From contig JADANN010000034.1 of assembly GCA_018806985.1 (NCBI GenBank), positions 62,001 to 126,000 of the forward strand: a DNA stretch of 64,000 nt. The letters run 5' to 3'. Position numbers and translations under genes: made by a program. The notes below the pieces were generated by a model. The model worked only from the letters and a program-made list of their open reading frames with translations, was not told the DNA's origin and ran no database searches. The stretch comes from Angiostrongylus vasorum (lineage: Eukaryota; Nematoda; Chromadorea; Rhabditida; Metastrongylidae). Position 1 is the stretch's first letter, and the number at the start of each line of letters is the position of its first letter. Below, piece by piece: positions 1 to 11,844 of this stretch.

Positions 1-1794
1 AAATTACGTGGAGACCAAACACTCAGATTTCATACGCATGGGTGTTGCGCCTCTATCACATACCACACACATCATCCTGAGATATTGTACGTGGTCACGC
101 GTGATAACGAAGCATTTCTCTCCGTGGTTCATTTTTAGATTTTTGGACTTTGTCCGGATTGCCTCGAGAGTTTTCCGCAAACTTCAAAGTCTTCTCCTTT
201 ATGTCTCTGCGTCATTTGCGTGCCTAGTCGAGTGACTTTTTCTCACCTTTAAGTCAGCCATCTATCGAGTCTTTTGTATACGAAGACAAAGAATGTTATA
301 CCGTTCAGTTTATTCGTCCCCCTCATGCTTTACGAGAGGTCGAATGGACCGTGCCCGAACTCGTGCAATCACTGTCTCTAGCATAGGTCACATTTCATGC
401 TGTGCAAAGACGGTCGTATGGGCGGGTACGAACTAATTGCCATAGAGGGTCCTGTGGTATTTGTGTGGTTACCACTACCGATTCCTATGCACTGCGCCTT
501 TTTAAGCAACGTTTTGTAGCTGTGCTCATTTCATTGGGAATAACAATAGGATAAACGAGATCTTGTTCCTACTAGAATTATCGATTGAGGAACGGTGTAT
601 TCTCTACGGCTATCCCGAGGCGCTACAGTTTCGTAGCCAATGGGAATCACTACGCCAATTTCAAGGATTCTTCCTTCTCTGTTAAACCACTGGCGGCTGT
701 TCGAAACATGTTCTCACATACGCAGTTGCTTCTTGTAAAGGTTGAAAGAGGAGGTAATGAACCAGAATGTTTTTGTTACCTAGCTTTCGGTACCAATTAG
801 TGATGAAGGCGTTTTCGGATAGGTTAATTTGGACGTTCAGAAATAAAAGCCGTTTTTAATAACAATTTGAACCTTTTTATTTTACTGCCTACTCTTTTTA
901 ATGGCAGGGTATATTGCGAAATATAACTTCAATGAAGCTGAGATATTTGCAAAACTCTGGACCGCAGGTGCCTATAGTGGGGAACGAACGCGCTATTGTC
1001 CATTCCGGTGAGTAACGCGTCCACCACCACACCATGCGGGTCCTTCGTTTCGCCTGTCTTTCAGCTAGTTCTATCGTTCTTTTGCCATCAGCAATCACCC
1101 GTCAACGGGATTGATCTGGGGAGCCCAAATCGGCATTGAACTCAGTTAATGAAACAAAAAGCCGTTTTTTGTTTCGTTTTTCCTCGGGTGGATAGTTATT
1201 TACTGTGACTATTCGTCCAATAGCTCAAAACACTTGTCCATTTCCTCCTATGTAGAGCAGGTACCATAAAAAATCACCTATATATCTATCGTAGAGTAAT
1301 GGCCGGAGATCCTTTAGCGGTGCTTCCATCTTCGACAAAAAGTGAACGGCAAGAATTGGTGCCAGTCACTCTCTTCCGTTGCAAACGATCTTATTCGAGC
1401 GAAATGCTTCCTAGACCATCTAAAGATTGAGGAGTCTAGGCGCACCTTTTAGAGAGCCACAGCTGATGAATCTGGGAAACATATATATTCATTTCTCTTT
1501 CGTTTTGCATAGAAAGTTCCAGGATAGCTTGCACAGCTGAGTGATTCTAAACGTTTGTGTAGAAGGCGGTAACGTCGAAGGACTCTTTCGTGCTCGTGCT
1601 ACTATGACATGCGTTACGCAGACGATCCAAGGGAATTATGGTGTTCATGAGATGGACAGAAATGTGTTCCAGCGATTGGATAAGAATTAGGACTCAAACA
1701 TTTTCTATTTTTTTCCACTAGCATGTCTAAACAGCTGATGATGGGTCCAACCTCGAAAAAATGATGAAGAGGTAGACGGAAGATCATTAGCGTA
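1..1794 (-). mobile_element. Penelope-like element remnant PLE-1, arm 1 copy
   Basis: Mirror of the arm 2 PLE at 17915-19710, read on the minus strand. It holds the downstream part of a reverse transcriptase (about 1170-1794), an F repeat insertion (858-1156), then the linker and endonuclease end (1-845). Stops and frameshifts are scattered throughout. The element's 3' terminal repeat lies beyond the left window edge. Confidence 0.8.
858..1156 (-). repeat. F repeat inserted in PLE-1, arm 1 copy
   Basis: Flanked by the same 13 bases, aaaagccgttttt, at 845-857 and 1157-1169, which is a target-site duplication. The insert interrupts PLE-1 between its RT and linker. Related sequence occurs at 11845-12060, 37250-37835, 54345-54740 and 63605-63905. 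It has no coding capacity that I can see. The long duplication suggests insertion by retrotransposition. Confidence 0.75.
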
Positions 1795-2048
1795 TGTTAA
1801 CTTATATGTCTTGGTAAGTAGGTAAAAAGAGGGGGGTCATTATGGCAGCCCGATTTCAAGTTATGGAATAGCAGGTGGTTTTAAACCAACCGCTCCATTC
1901 GCTTTGACAAATTCGTTGTTCGAATTTCGGTGTTGACTTTTAAAGTCCTTCTTCGATGAAGATCGATGAGGAAGAAATGTTGAAAAATGTTGAAAATGTT
2001 TATATTCATTTAAATTTATGAAGCAGTTTTATTGAACACATACGGATT

Positions 2049-2694
2049 TTACTCCTCCGAAACAACCTTGAGGCAGCGAAGACCTCTGAATCTGACGAGG
2101 TCATCATGGATATCCTTCGCAGTCCATCTTCCATGCCTGCATTGGACCAATTTGTTGTTTCCCACACCTTCACTGAGAATGTTTTCTTTATTTGTTACCA
2201 ACAGTACATTACCATGCAATGAATCGCATGTAACAATGGCCTTGCAGTGATGCTTTAGATATTTGACTTTAGGTTTGAAACATCCCACCGAATTCCTGCA
2301 TGACAACGTGATCCGAGGGCAGTAGTCGCAGTACTCTTCTAAAAACACTAACCTCAAGCTATGCTTTATGTATTTTACAGTTTATTGCTTACCGCTGCTG
2401 GATGAGCTCCTCGGGTAGTGGTGGTAAGGATAAAACTACAAATAACCTAAGTACAAACGTTTCAAGAAACACCAGTGTTCAAAAACCTACGTGATCATAG
2501 ACAGGCGAATATTCAGGGTAATAAGTAGGTCCATACGGTGATTTCGGGTAGTAGTAACTTGATGACGAACTACTGGGTAACATCGTTCCTGAATTTCCAT
2601 CGTACGGTGGGCTTGGTTTCGGAGGATAAGGAGGTGGTGGAGGGTACTCAGCGTAGATGGTGCACACAAGGACGGCAAGCGCAGCAATTAACAT
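2049..2694 (-). CDS. Secreted proline/serine-rich protein with C6-like cysteine domain, arm 1 copy
   Basis: Three-exon gene on the minus strand: exons 2491-2694, 2393-2435 and 2049-2338, with introns of 55 and 54 bases, all GT-AG and in phase. The product is 178 residues. A signal peptide (start MLIAALAVLVCTIYA) is followed by a proline-rich then serine/tyrosine-rich segment, then about 95 residues with eight cysteines, including CDYCP, CRHGRW and a final LRC. This pattern resembles the nematode C6 domain, whose function is unknown. AATAAA lies just past the stop (complement of 2028-2033). It is identical to the arm 2 copy except for one T in intron 1. Confidence 0.75.
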
Positions 2695-3032
2695 TGTCGC
2701 TATTTCACCTTAAAATTAACTGAAAACAAAAAAAATTAGTGACTTCCTGAATTCTGTCACGTTAACTGCGTTCAATCTTTTGCAGCACGTGGTGATGAAC
2801 TAGTAATGGCCGAGACCTCTTTTAGGGCCGTAGACTGAGGAAGTATTCCTACGCCGCACATTGCAGGGAAACAACAAAAACGTTGAGCGCTCAATTTTGT
2901 ACTTAGGCTAAAAAGCTTCAAATTACAGGCTGATTCCATGGATATTTCTGGGGAAATCAATGAGGAGAACAGCGGCTTGTATTCAAAGGAAATTGGTATT
3001 TTCGAGAACATATCTGTGCGGATTGGAAGCGC

Positions 3033-3039
3033 TTTTATA
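3033..3039 (-). promoter_or_regulatory. Candidate TATA box for the arm 1 C6-like gene
   Basis: The complement reads TATAAAA and lies about 340 bases upstream of the ATG at 2694. A candidate trans-splice acceptor (ttttcag) sits about 25 bases before the ATG. The interval between could be an outron, although such boxes also arise by chance. Confidence 0.3.
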
Positions 3040-3739
3040 CTGCTCACTAAATGATTCGATTTGAACAGTCATCATTGTTTCTATTGGAAGAAAATGTGAA
3101 ATTGTCAACAAAACGCAATCATCGACCCCATTTTGAATACTCGTGGCATAACGTTAATTTCAAGAGAGCGTCTAAATGGAGTTCCTGTTCAACCACGCCT
3201 ACAAGTTTCAATATTTCAATAGAAACCTTTCTCCAAGTTTTTAGAAATTCAGTAGTTCTTCGCCGTTTTATAGACAATATTTTATAGTCGTGTTATAAAA
3301 CAAAGTGATTAATATGACCCAAAGTGTTCCACTCTTTCATCTCAAGAAATCTCTTTCACTCTTCCACTCTAAATATAGTGTAGTTCAACAGACTATTTTC
3401 TTGTTATAAAGAATGCTTAGAGGTTTCAAATCTCTAATGTACACAGTCTCATGATTACGCCACCCCTGGAATGTCAGCTTCACGTGTCATCATGAAAAAC
3501 AAAACCTTCTATTCAACGATTTCAAAGCAAAAAATTTGTCATTTAAAAGAGTATTCATCTTCATTTCATGATATCATTGCATATATCATTCCATGCATTT
3601 TAATGTCAAAGGAATGTGTTTGCTTTTTTGTTCAAAGCGAATCGTTTCATTTCAGAAAGCTTCTCGTATTTATCTTTGTAGCATTTGTTTCTACTGTAAG
3701 AAGAAATGTACACGTTGAGCTTACGAGGACTACATTTCT

Positions 3740-4440
3740 TTTTGCGTAATTCCAGAAATGAGCCCTGAGCAAGTGATTCTCCTATATCGTCTTCTAGAAA
3801 TGGGTCCTGACAGTCCTTCTTCCGCACGATTTCCAGAAATGGCCCAGAAAATAGACCACATCAGCAACCACTCTGTTTGTGTGGGTATTTTTAAGCGAGC
3901 ATATAGGCTTTAAAAAAGGTTATTATTCAAAGGTGATTGCTATTTTGGAAAATAGTTTTCTGCAGTTTAGAATCTATTCACACCCTTCCACAAACCAATT
4001 AGTGTGACTCGAGTTGTAATTTTTTTCTATTTTATTCAGGATTTCCGCTGAAATTCCAGAAATACGTCATGCCTGTGCTTCATTCTGAGCCAATTTTAGC
4101 AGTTGGTCAAGCTCTTGTAGTTCCGCCGCAATACTTTCCCAAAAAAACGGCTCACGACCTGGGCTCTAGCCACTGCGGATTATGGAAATAAATGGAGGTC
4201 ACGCAATTCCTCCACAGCGTATACCAGAAATGGGTCTAGGTCTCGCAGTCTCTCCACAGAGCTACCAAAAAGAGGATCTAGAACATGTGCTTCCTTCACA
4301 GGCGACATTTTTTAGGTGGAGATTTTTGAATGGAAACCGTAATACTAGTAAAGGCCTTCATTCGAGGTGACTGTTATTTTAGGGAACGGTTTTTCACGGT
4401 GTAGATCCCATTCCACCGTTTGACACACCGTGTTATTAAA
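3740..4440 (+). repeat. Diverged tandem duplication built on a cc-agaaatgg core, arm 1 copy
   Basis: Two related blocks of roughly 300 bases lie at about 3745-4010 and 4050-4440. Each carries several copies of a short core (ccagaaatgg and variants near 3754, 3797, 3831, 4058 and 4205) and ends with a similar ggtgaNtgNtatttt stretch. Parts are open in one frame, with repeated PEM-like residues, and acceptor-like ends precede some blocks. I cannot assign a gene. It may be a decayed exon duplication or a plain repeat. Confidence 0.4.
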
Positions 4441-4699
4441 CCAATAAATTTTATTCCCAGTTAAAAAACATTACAGAAGTGCGATAAAAACTTCTGGCTT
4501 TTCTCCCACTTCTTTGTCAACTATTGTTATCAGAAAAGATTTTCTGGCAAGAACGCCTGCTTTATGTTAATTTCCAAAGCTTCGCTGATTAGCACCACCA
4601 TAAGGAAGTCGGCGGTGAGAAGCAAAGGATTATGAAGAAATGTCTTTTAAACAGCGAACGAAAAAAGAATTGTGACTCATACGGACTTTGAAAACAATT

Positions 4700-5220
4700 T
4701 TTGCTCTGTGCTCTACGTTTTGCTAATCTGACGTTTGTGCGTAAAAAATTATGGCTTTATTCTCCGTCACTGCTTTAATGATTTCCAAGTAACATAGTTC
4801 GTAGAATAACTTCCCAGTTCCCAAGTAATTACTTGGCAAGCGGATAGCCCGCTTTCACGAAGACTCGCATGAGACCTGATAAAACTTCTACTAGACCCGT
4901 ATTTTGATGCTTGGATTGTCGTCTTCAAATTCTGAAAATGTTATTCCATTCCCTTCCCACCTGGTTTAACACAGGTTGGAACTGGAATGTGAATCAGAGA
5001 AACTTTGTCAACCCTCGACTGGACTTGTATAGTAAGTTGACAGTAAACTCGGATAGAATTAACGGAATGCTTGAATGGGTGAGTGGGCTGGTAGATGATT
5101 GCAATAATATACACCCATAGTTCGTCATTTGGGAACACTTTCTCACCACAGTGAACTAGTAAATCGTTAGCAGTGGGGAAGGGACTCGTCAATTTCTCTG
5201 AGTAATCTTGCATTAAAGTC
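4700..5220 (-). mobile_element. PLE-associated block downstream of the ribozyme motif, arm 1 copy
   Basis: Mirror of 14490-15010. The peptide near its start (PTANDLLVHCGEKVF) matches one at about 20190-20250 (PTVNGLLLHRDDKVF), which also follows a hammerhead-like motif. This suggests an upstream part of a PLE coding region placed after the terminal repeat. Stops follow downstream. Confidence 0.5.
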
Positions 5221-5330
5221 GTATTTTCACCTCTGAAAAAATACGACTTTACGCGATTAATTGGGAATTAGCTCACTATTTTGTCGTTGAGTTGACACGA
5301 GGTTCTTATTGCACTAATTTACTCACAATA

Positions 5331-5364
5331 GCGACGTTTCAGGTGTTTCACCTTTTTCAGAGCC
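5331..5364 (-). ncRNA. Hammerhead-like motif
   Basis: Minus strand: GGCT, CTGAAAA, a 5-bp hairpin AGGTG/CACCT with loop aaa, GAAA, CGTC, GCT. Stem II is fully paired but differs from the GGCG stem of other copies. The core G8 is replaced by A, so it is probably inactive. It lies in a PLE terminal repeat. Confidence 0.6.
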
Positions 5365-5539
5365 TGGAAAGGTCAAAGTAAATTGACAGGTTTGCATTTA
5401 TTCGAATAGTATAAACCTTCTTTTCAAGACTACTCGATTTGTTCTTCGTTACTCTTCAAGTTATTTGATGGAGAAGAGACCGTATAGAGTTCTACATGAA
5501 TGAGGAGTGTTCGTGGTCAACGCTTGCTTATATTGCAAC

Positions 5540-5830
5540 ACAAAGTAGCAGTAAACATCCATGAATTCTCTATTCGGCAACTCACAACCCTCTTGAAGCA
5601 GTGCCTAAACAGCTCACTTTTTAGATAATCCGAAAAACTATTACACGCAAATCATAGGATTGGCAATGGAGAACCTACCGCCACCAAACGTTCCCATTAC
5701 GTTCTTGTCTGGAATTGAAGTCCACTTACTCAGTCTCCTGCCACTATTCTAGGTACTATCGACAACTGTTTTGTTATCTGCTTAACACAAGAACAGATGA
5801 GCAAACTCACTGTTTTCTTGATGAGCAAAT
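5540..5830 (+). pseudogene. PLE reverse transcriptase fragment, arm 1 copy
   Basis: The plus-strand reading resembles the RT at 35876-36200. It has a leucine-rich stretch (QLTTLLKQCLN), then a decayed GLAMGQ-like block, then NCFVIC where YIDDCFVVC is expected in the family. Several frame changes are needed. It is opposed to the flanking minus-strand PLE-2 terminal repeats, so it is a separate insertion or rearranged piece. Confidence 0.6.
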
Positions 5831-5866
5831 ACGAAGTTGGAATTACAGCATTTATTAGTAGACAAT

Positions 5867-5905
5867 AGCTGACATTTCGGCGGTATAGGCTTCTTGAGAT
5901 CCTGG
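5867..5905 (-). ncRNA. Hammerhead-like motif, decayed
   Basis: Minus strand: GGAT, CTCAAGA, hairpin region AGCC..CCGCC, GAAA, TGTC, AGC. The layout matches the other copies, but the CUGANGA core is changed at two bases. It lies in the terminal repeat downstream of the PLE-2 endonuclease. Confidence 0.5.
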
Positions 5906-6194
5906 GAATGTCAAATTGACACGAATCTACTTAGCAAAACACTTTCATGACCTTCGCAGAAAAAACCCGAGACATCAGTTCCAATTGGTATAATAAAAGG
6001 CTTCTTTAAACACCCACTGTTTTGTTCGTTGTAAGCCTTTCAGTCATTTGGTGGAGATCAGCCGTACAGAGTGTTACACGGACGCAGAATATTCGAGGCT
6101 CAGCTCAAAAAAATCGGTGTGAAGTAAAGTGCAAGTATACGTTTGGTGACAAAACGCTCCCTATGCCTCATTTTGGACACTTGTAATTAATTTG

Positions 6195-6950
6195 AAACGC
6201 TTCAAGTGTTCTCCGCGTGTTGCTTTCGAGTCCTGTGCGCTGATGGTGACTCTTACTTTAAAATCTCCGTTATTAATTCCTGTGCCCTGTGTACGTCTAG
6301 TGAAGTGTTTGGTTGTGATTCAAATTTAGCGGCTAGGTGTCCTTTTATACGTATACAGAGTGGTTTATCCGTTTCATCAACCAGTGCGTCCCCGCACACT
6401 TTACAAGAGGTAAGATAAACAGTGCTCGAAGTCATGCAATCACAGTCTCTATCGTTAAGGCATATCATACAATTTTTCTTTGTGCGTAGATGGTCATATA
6501 GACGGTTTCGAACCAACTAGCGTCTTAGAGTGTTCGGTGGTATTTCAGTGACTGTTACCTAATTCTCTATATCGAATCTTTTTAAGAAATGTTTCATAGG
6601 TGCATCCATTTTGTTGGAAATAAAGGACAGGCTAAACGGGACTTTTATTCTCACTACAATTATCGTGACGTGTTCACCTTCAACACCTGTTTCGAGGCGG
6701 CACAGTTTCGTAGCTATTAGAAACACTATTTGGCGTGGCAATTTAAACAGTTCTTCCTTCTGCCCTCTACCACTGCACACACCATTGCCTGTTCGAAACA
6801 TGTTTCTTGAAAGCACTCTTTTAGTGCACGAGGTGTGAGAGAAGAGGTAATGAACGGGCATATATTCATTACTTGGCTCTGGACACCACTTCATCATGTA
6901 GCTGTTTTCGGATAGGTTAATTTCAACGTTCAAAAATGGAACTCAGTTTT
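6195..6950 (-). pseudogene. PLE linker plus GIY-YIG endonuclease, arm 1 copy
   Basis: Two open blocks. Residues from 6933 carry the family linker (YLFSHTSCTK, NMFRT). The block 6516-6253 carries MICLNDRDCDCM, TVYLTSCKVCGD and then VDETDKPLCIRIKGH, which corresponds to YIGETGRPLCVRIKEH in better PLE copies. The YIG is lost (ALVDET), so nuclease activity is unlikely. In arm 2 an added A breaks this same frame. Confidence 0.7.
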
Positions 6951-7480
6951 CTTTCGGCTCCTATTGGGTAAAGTAAAAGTCGCCAACATCGCACAGGAAA
7001 TCAGATGTTGGGGGCAAAAAACTATTGGAGCGTTTTGATGAAATTCCAAAATTCAACAATTAATCGCAAGGAATACTAGTGGCTTTGTGATCATGAGTGA
7101 CATCGCGCCATACCTCAGGCTGATTTATTGGCCTGAGTTAGCCATGTTCCTTTCCTACGTGAGACTCTGTGCAGCTACTCTCTAACAATAACTGGAAGAT
7201 TTATAAAGAACAAACGGTTAAGTGTAACAATCCTTCAAAAACCGAATTTCCTTTCACCTGACTAATCAATATGTGTGTTTGCGTTGATAAGCTGACACGA
7301 GTTTGATGAAAAAAAACGCAAAATCGAGTAAATGTTTCCACCACCTTCGTGTTAGTTTATCAATGAAAGAAAACGGTGTTCAAAAAGAAGCTAGTTACTA
7401 TGGGAATGAAATTTGTGCATTTTTTTTTGATTGTGCTACAAAAATGTTTCACCAAGTAGATTGGATGTCAATTGACCTTC

Positions 7481-7517
7481 CCAGGCTCTTAAGAAAGTAG
7501 AATCGCCAAAACGTCAT
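7481..7517 (+). ncRNA. Hammerhead-like motif, decayed
   Basis: Plus strand: GGCT, CTTAAGA, AAGTAGAATCGCC, AAAA, CGTC. The spacing is as in other copies, but the core and the GAAA are mutated. It is preceded by the usual ttgaccttccca lead of the PLE terminal repeat. Confidence 0.4.
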
Positions 7518-7648
7518 CCAGTATTGAATACGTCTTGTTCCCAACAGCCTCGTGTTCGCTCAAGAAGAAAACACTGCCTTATTGAAAAGTACCAAAGTTA
7601 CCAAGAAGTCGTCTCTGGGAATCTGTACAATGCTTGTGTGGGAGGATA

Positions 7649-7771
7649 GAAAACGCTAATTGGTACGTAGATGGAACATCGCAAGTCTATGTACATGACA
7701 AATTTGCGTTCGGTAACCTCTACGATGCTACGAATGGAGTCAATTGCGTAGCATATCTCAGAGAGATCTAA
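7649..7771 (+). pseudogene. C-type-lectin-like exon fragment
   Basis: A 39-residue open stretch ends at TAA 7769-7771. It contains NWYVDGTSQVYVHDKF and NGVNCVAYL, resembling the W-x-DGT ... NC-V part of C-type lectin domains. An acceptor-like gatag precedes it. It starts four bases after arm 1 ends, so the rest of the gene may have been cut by the rearrangement. Family assignment rests on a short motif. Confidence 0.35.
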
Positions 7772-10424
7772 CTCGGCCTTGAAATAATGTCCTTATGTTT
7801 TCATTAATAAGCTTATACAACATTGTTACAAATTTTTTAGTGTGCATGGAATTAAAGCGGTACTGTTTTCATCAGAGCTGCGATAATCCAACTCGAGTGT
7901 TAACACTAGTCGTTTCTTCTTTTGCAAGAGCGACTTTCCTTATTATACAGTGATGAAGTTCACATCTCTATCGAGAACACAAAACCGATCTATTCTTCGG
8001 GCACTGAGGACTATTAAACAAATGATATTACTTCCAGAGAGACGCGGTGCTGTCCGCTGTTCACTTTGATTTCTCTGTGCTGCTTCTTTCATCTTCACTG
8101 TTCTGATATTTTGATGCCTAAATAAATTTCATTATAATTTATATTATATTTGTAATTATGTTATAGTATAGTAACAATATGTAAAGTTGGGATATATAAA
8201 ATCTATATTTATAAATTAAAGAAAACTATTTACACCGTATTCCAAAATTTCCACAGAGGTAAGGAAGTTACCGTGATCTCTGCGTTAAGAGAACGTCCGA
8301 CTTTAGATTTGGGTCACTGCAACGAGAGATAACGATTGTTTTCATACAGGATGCCGTCTCATTTTACGACTTTGTTCGGTATTTTTTCGACGACTATTAG
8401 AGTTGAGAGCATGAGATTTGAGATTTGGGAGACGATATAATTATAAAAAGAGGCATTACGCCATCTCTCTAGATATGTGAATGGAATGGATGGCTTCACT
8501 TGCCACAACTTCCCCTATGTTACCGTGGTCCGGCTTACAGCGTGTGAGCACTTAGAGATGTTTTGCACATTACGTCGTGTTAAACGTTGACAATTGTTTC
8601 GGCAACTTTAAAAATGTCTGTCTTCACTAACCCTTGAACACTTTTTTTTAATATGCCTATGAATTCGCCTTTTGATGCAGTGTTTTGTATGGGCTAGTGA
8701 AATTTTGATGGACTCTTGTAGATGTTTGTCGATGTTACGATGCACTCTGAGACGTCTACTAGAAGAAGGAGTTCAAAATCGTCTTCAACAAGATTTTAGA
8801 TTTTTTCTTTGAAGAAGGAGTTGGGCAGTTTCGCCGGCATTTTTTAGTGCGACTGATTGTCAAAGTGGTTCACAGCGAAGAACTGGCCAAAATGCTTTTG
8901 GAGTCAATAAGAGGCTGTCTGTCCAGCAAAACAAAAATTTAGTTCTAATGAGTGTATTTTATTATGATGTAGTTGTTTCTATACTATTCTGAATTCATTT
9001 AAAGCTTTTTCAAAAACTTTGGGATCAATGAAGTTGCGGTGCGAATGTCGATGTTATTAAGAAACTTAGGTGTTTATGTGAACGTCTAGATGTCGTTATC
9101 TGGGTTGAGGCAGACTTTTCCACTCCAACTCATAAAGCTAGCGAAATACTACTGGAAAAACTAAGGGATCATATTTATATGCAAAAGTATAGGCCATTTC
9201 CAAGCAATGTCAGTTGCAAACATTGTAGTTCTCGGTGGTTTTTGTCCATTTCCTAATAAAACCACTTCCTACTGTGGTGATATCGTGAGGATTAAATAGA
9301 AAATGGTGCCATTTTTTGAGAAGAGCTGAGCAGAACAATGCGACAGGGAGAATTTCTATGAGATCTGAGACGATCAGCTAAAAAGTTACACAGCGAAAGT
9401 GAGCTGTCATTGTCGTAATAGCAAATAATGAAGCAAATCGGCATATCAAACTAAGAAGTGATGATGTTGTTTAGATTATAAATATATGTGGATGCTTGCT
9501 ACTTCTATTAGGTAGGCTAGATTACTAAGTAAACTCATGCGCCTTCGCATGGTAGAACATTCTCTTTGCTCTGCAGACTGCTTACCTTGGTCGTCTGGAG
9601 AGAGAATGAGTATTGTAATTAACCGCTCAAAAATTTCTTATCCGCCTATAAGGCGAACTCAACCACTTTACTCTTCGAATAGCACGAGATGCATATGATA
9701 AGTTACGATAAGCATGTGGTGCTTCGTTAGCACGTAGTGGGAAAACAACAAAACGTCATCAAACGGAGGATATTTAAAGAGTTGCAAGACAGAGTTTTGT
9801 CCATTCTTCCGCATTCTTCGCAATAATCTCCAGAGCTGCAGCTTACGAAGGCTGGTCTATCTTCTATTAAAGAAAGGTCTATTAGAGTGTAAAAAAATAC
9901 CGAATTTTATCCGTGAACTTTTGAGCTAAATTGAAAAAGCGGCTGTGATTTCTACTAGTATCAAAGCTTAGTCATAGTGTTCTTGGACTTCTGTGCTCCG
10001 TAAATTTTCAGATGATCACGACGTGTCTAGTGACCGTTTCCGTCTTGATAGCTTTCCTAACTGTTTGTCGTTCGTGCTGAAGTACATCGCTTCAAAAAAT
10101 GAAGAGTTAGAGAGCGGATCTCGTGAATTTGCAAACGGCGGAATGAAAGCTATCGTCTAACAGTCTGGATGAACTATCGTACTCGTCTCTGTTAACACTA
10201 TCTTTTTAAACACTTTCTTTAAACAAAGCGTTCTAAATAAAGCAATGTTGCATTCGAACCATTAAAGTATTTTTTCACATCTACAAGTTCTGTAATTTCC
10301 TAGTTCGCCCAGTTTAGGCCTAAGTTTAAAATTGCAAAGAGATGTATTGATTTGAATTACTAGTCGAGAGCAACACTTTAAATAATAATATCATGTCTTC
10401 ATCATTATGGGCTTCATCTTATCC

Positions 10425-10505
10425 GCTTGGATACTTGGGTGGCTCGTCTTCACTGATTGTGCGGGCCCCAGCATAATCTCCATTTTTTCGGAGTCTTGCT
10501 GGTAG
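10425..10505 (-). repeat. Short B-repeat end fragment
   Basis: About 80 bases match the end of the B repeat seen at 26110-26175, including cactgattgtgcgggccccagcataatc and the following cggag block in diverged form. Confidence 0.6.
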
Positions 10506-10810
10506 TAGATAAAGTTTCACAATTTTATAAATTCATATTCATAGAAAGACAGAATTTCTAGTTTGCCCGAAACATAACGTTGGGGTGTGTGGGGCCACAA
10601 AGTAACGGCACATGCGACAACGAGTCGTTTACTAGCAAACAACGACGTTCTTTCAGTCCAAACAGTAGCAGGATTGGTACTTCTTGCAGAAGTGCTGGTG
10701 GAATTCCCTGTGGTTTCAAAAACACGATTAGTCCAATATTACTTAAATACGACGAAAGAAAGGGGGTCAGGAACCTCTCCAATGCAGAAACGCATGCATT
10801 TTATTACCAC

Positions 10811-10992
10811 AGTGTTTAAATGGGAGAATGCTACGAAATGTAGGCTCGTACGGAAAGCTCATTGGAACGGCAGATGATGGAAAGTACATGCAGCTGACAG
10901 CTGCTCACTGTGTGCCCGAACTGCCTGAAAAGAAGAACGATTTATGCAAAAAGTTACAAAATCCTTTTCCAGCCAGCTGTGAGTCAATAGCA
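10811..10992 (+). pseudogene. Trypsin-like protease fragment with TAAHC motif
   Basis: An open stretch after an acceptor-like accacag gives CLNGRMLRNVGSYGK, then DDGKYMQLTAAHCVPELP, and ends at a TGA. LTAAHC is the histidine-site motif of chymotrypsin-fold proteases, and nematode secreted families of this fold carry variants of it. No serine or aspartate site is visible nearby. The match is a single motif and could be chance. Confidence 0.3.
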
Positions 10993-11339
10993 TGAGATGG
11001 TTGCTAAAAAGCAATCTAGAGAAGATGCAAAGGTAGATTTAAGATAGTTACAGGTGAACAGGAAACACGCGCTATTAAAGAAAATAGGAACTACTTGGAG
11101 AATAGTTCCTCGTTCCTTTTTGTGAGGTGCAATCACCACACATTGCGTAGATCTGGCACTTTTTTCACCCGGTCTTGTGCATCGCAACCGTCCCATGAAA
11201 TTTCGGCTATACTGTGAAAATTCTGTATTCTTCATGCATGTTGTAGAATGCTTGTCGAGTTGAATCTGCTTCAGATTGCCTTACTGGAGTGGCTCAAGCT
11301 CCTCACAACAGGAGTAATCGCCAGTCTTCGTGCATAGAA

Positions 11340-11405
11340 AGGAACATTTCCTAGGCAACTCTGGCATCAATTTATTGACCTCCGAGGGATGGAAAGCCTT
11401 TTTGG
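11340..11405 (-). repeat. SINE central-block scrap
   Basis: About 65 bases resemble the central block of the tRNA-derived SINEs (tctggcatcaatttattgac and a ccgagggatggaaagcc stretch). Head and tail are missing. Confidence 0.5.
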
Positions 11406-11844
11406 CCAGTAATGGGGTTAAACCAACGATCATGCCTATGTTGTTAAGCATCTTTAACTAATGCGTAGCCCACAAACCCATTTTTCATAAACAAAAATCG
11501 TGGTTCATGACCACATGAACAGGAAATAAAGGAGAGCGGAACAACTTAGAAGCTTGTGTTTTCGAAAATATTGAACTGTCCATTTGAAAAGATGTGCCGA
11601 ATAAAATTTTTTGCCACTTCTTATGCTGTAACAGGCTTACATAATGTTAAAAAAATGTCCAGCCTTAAGAAACAGTAGTTCTCTCCAAGCAGTTCCACTT
11701 TTTGCGGAATCTCTCGATTCTCATTGCCATAATATCCTGAAAAAAGTTGTGTAACGTTGTTGAGAACTTTAAGCCTTAAATACTCACTGTGAGACGGGGT
11801 TTTTAAATTTTTTTCACCACTTGAGATTGCCGTTGTATATGTTT

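Larger units (their letters stand above)
5230..7070 (-). mobile_element. Penelope-like element remnant PLE-2, arm 1 copy
   Basis: Read on the minus strand: the C-terminal RT edge and linker (about 7070-6559), a GIY-YIG endonuclease (6516-6200), then terminal-repeat sequence with two hammerhead-like motifs. This matches known PLE order (RT, linker, GIY-YIG, pseudo-LTR). Most of the RT is missing. An RT fragment in the opposite direction (5540-5830) sits between the two motifs. Confidence 0.75.
1..7645 (+). repeat. Arm 1 of giant inverted repeat
   Basis: This arm is the reverse complement of 12062-19710. Paired coordinates sum to 19707-19710 along the whole length, so only a few single-base indels separate the arms. 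The match begins at base 1 and may continue off the window. It stops at the GGAGG ending at 7645, after which the sequences diverge. The arm contains PLE remnants, one F repeat, a spliced secreted-protein gene and a diverged tandem duplication. A recent inverted duplication or an assembly or library fold-back artefact could both produce it. Confidence 0.95.
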
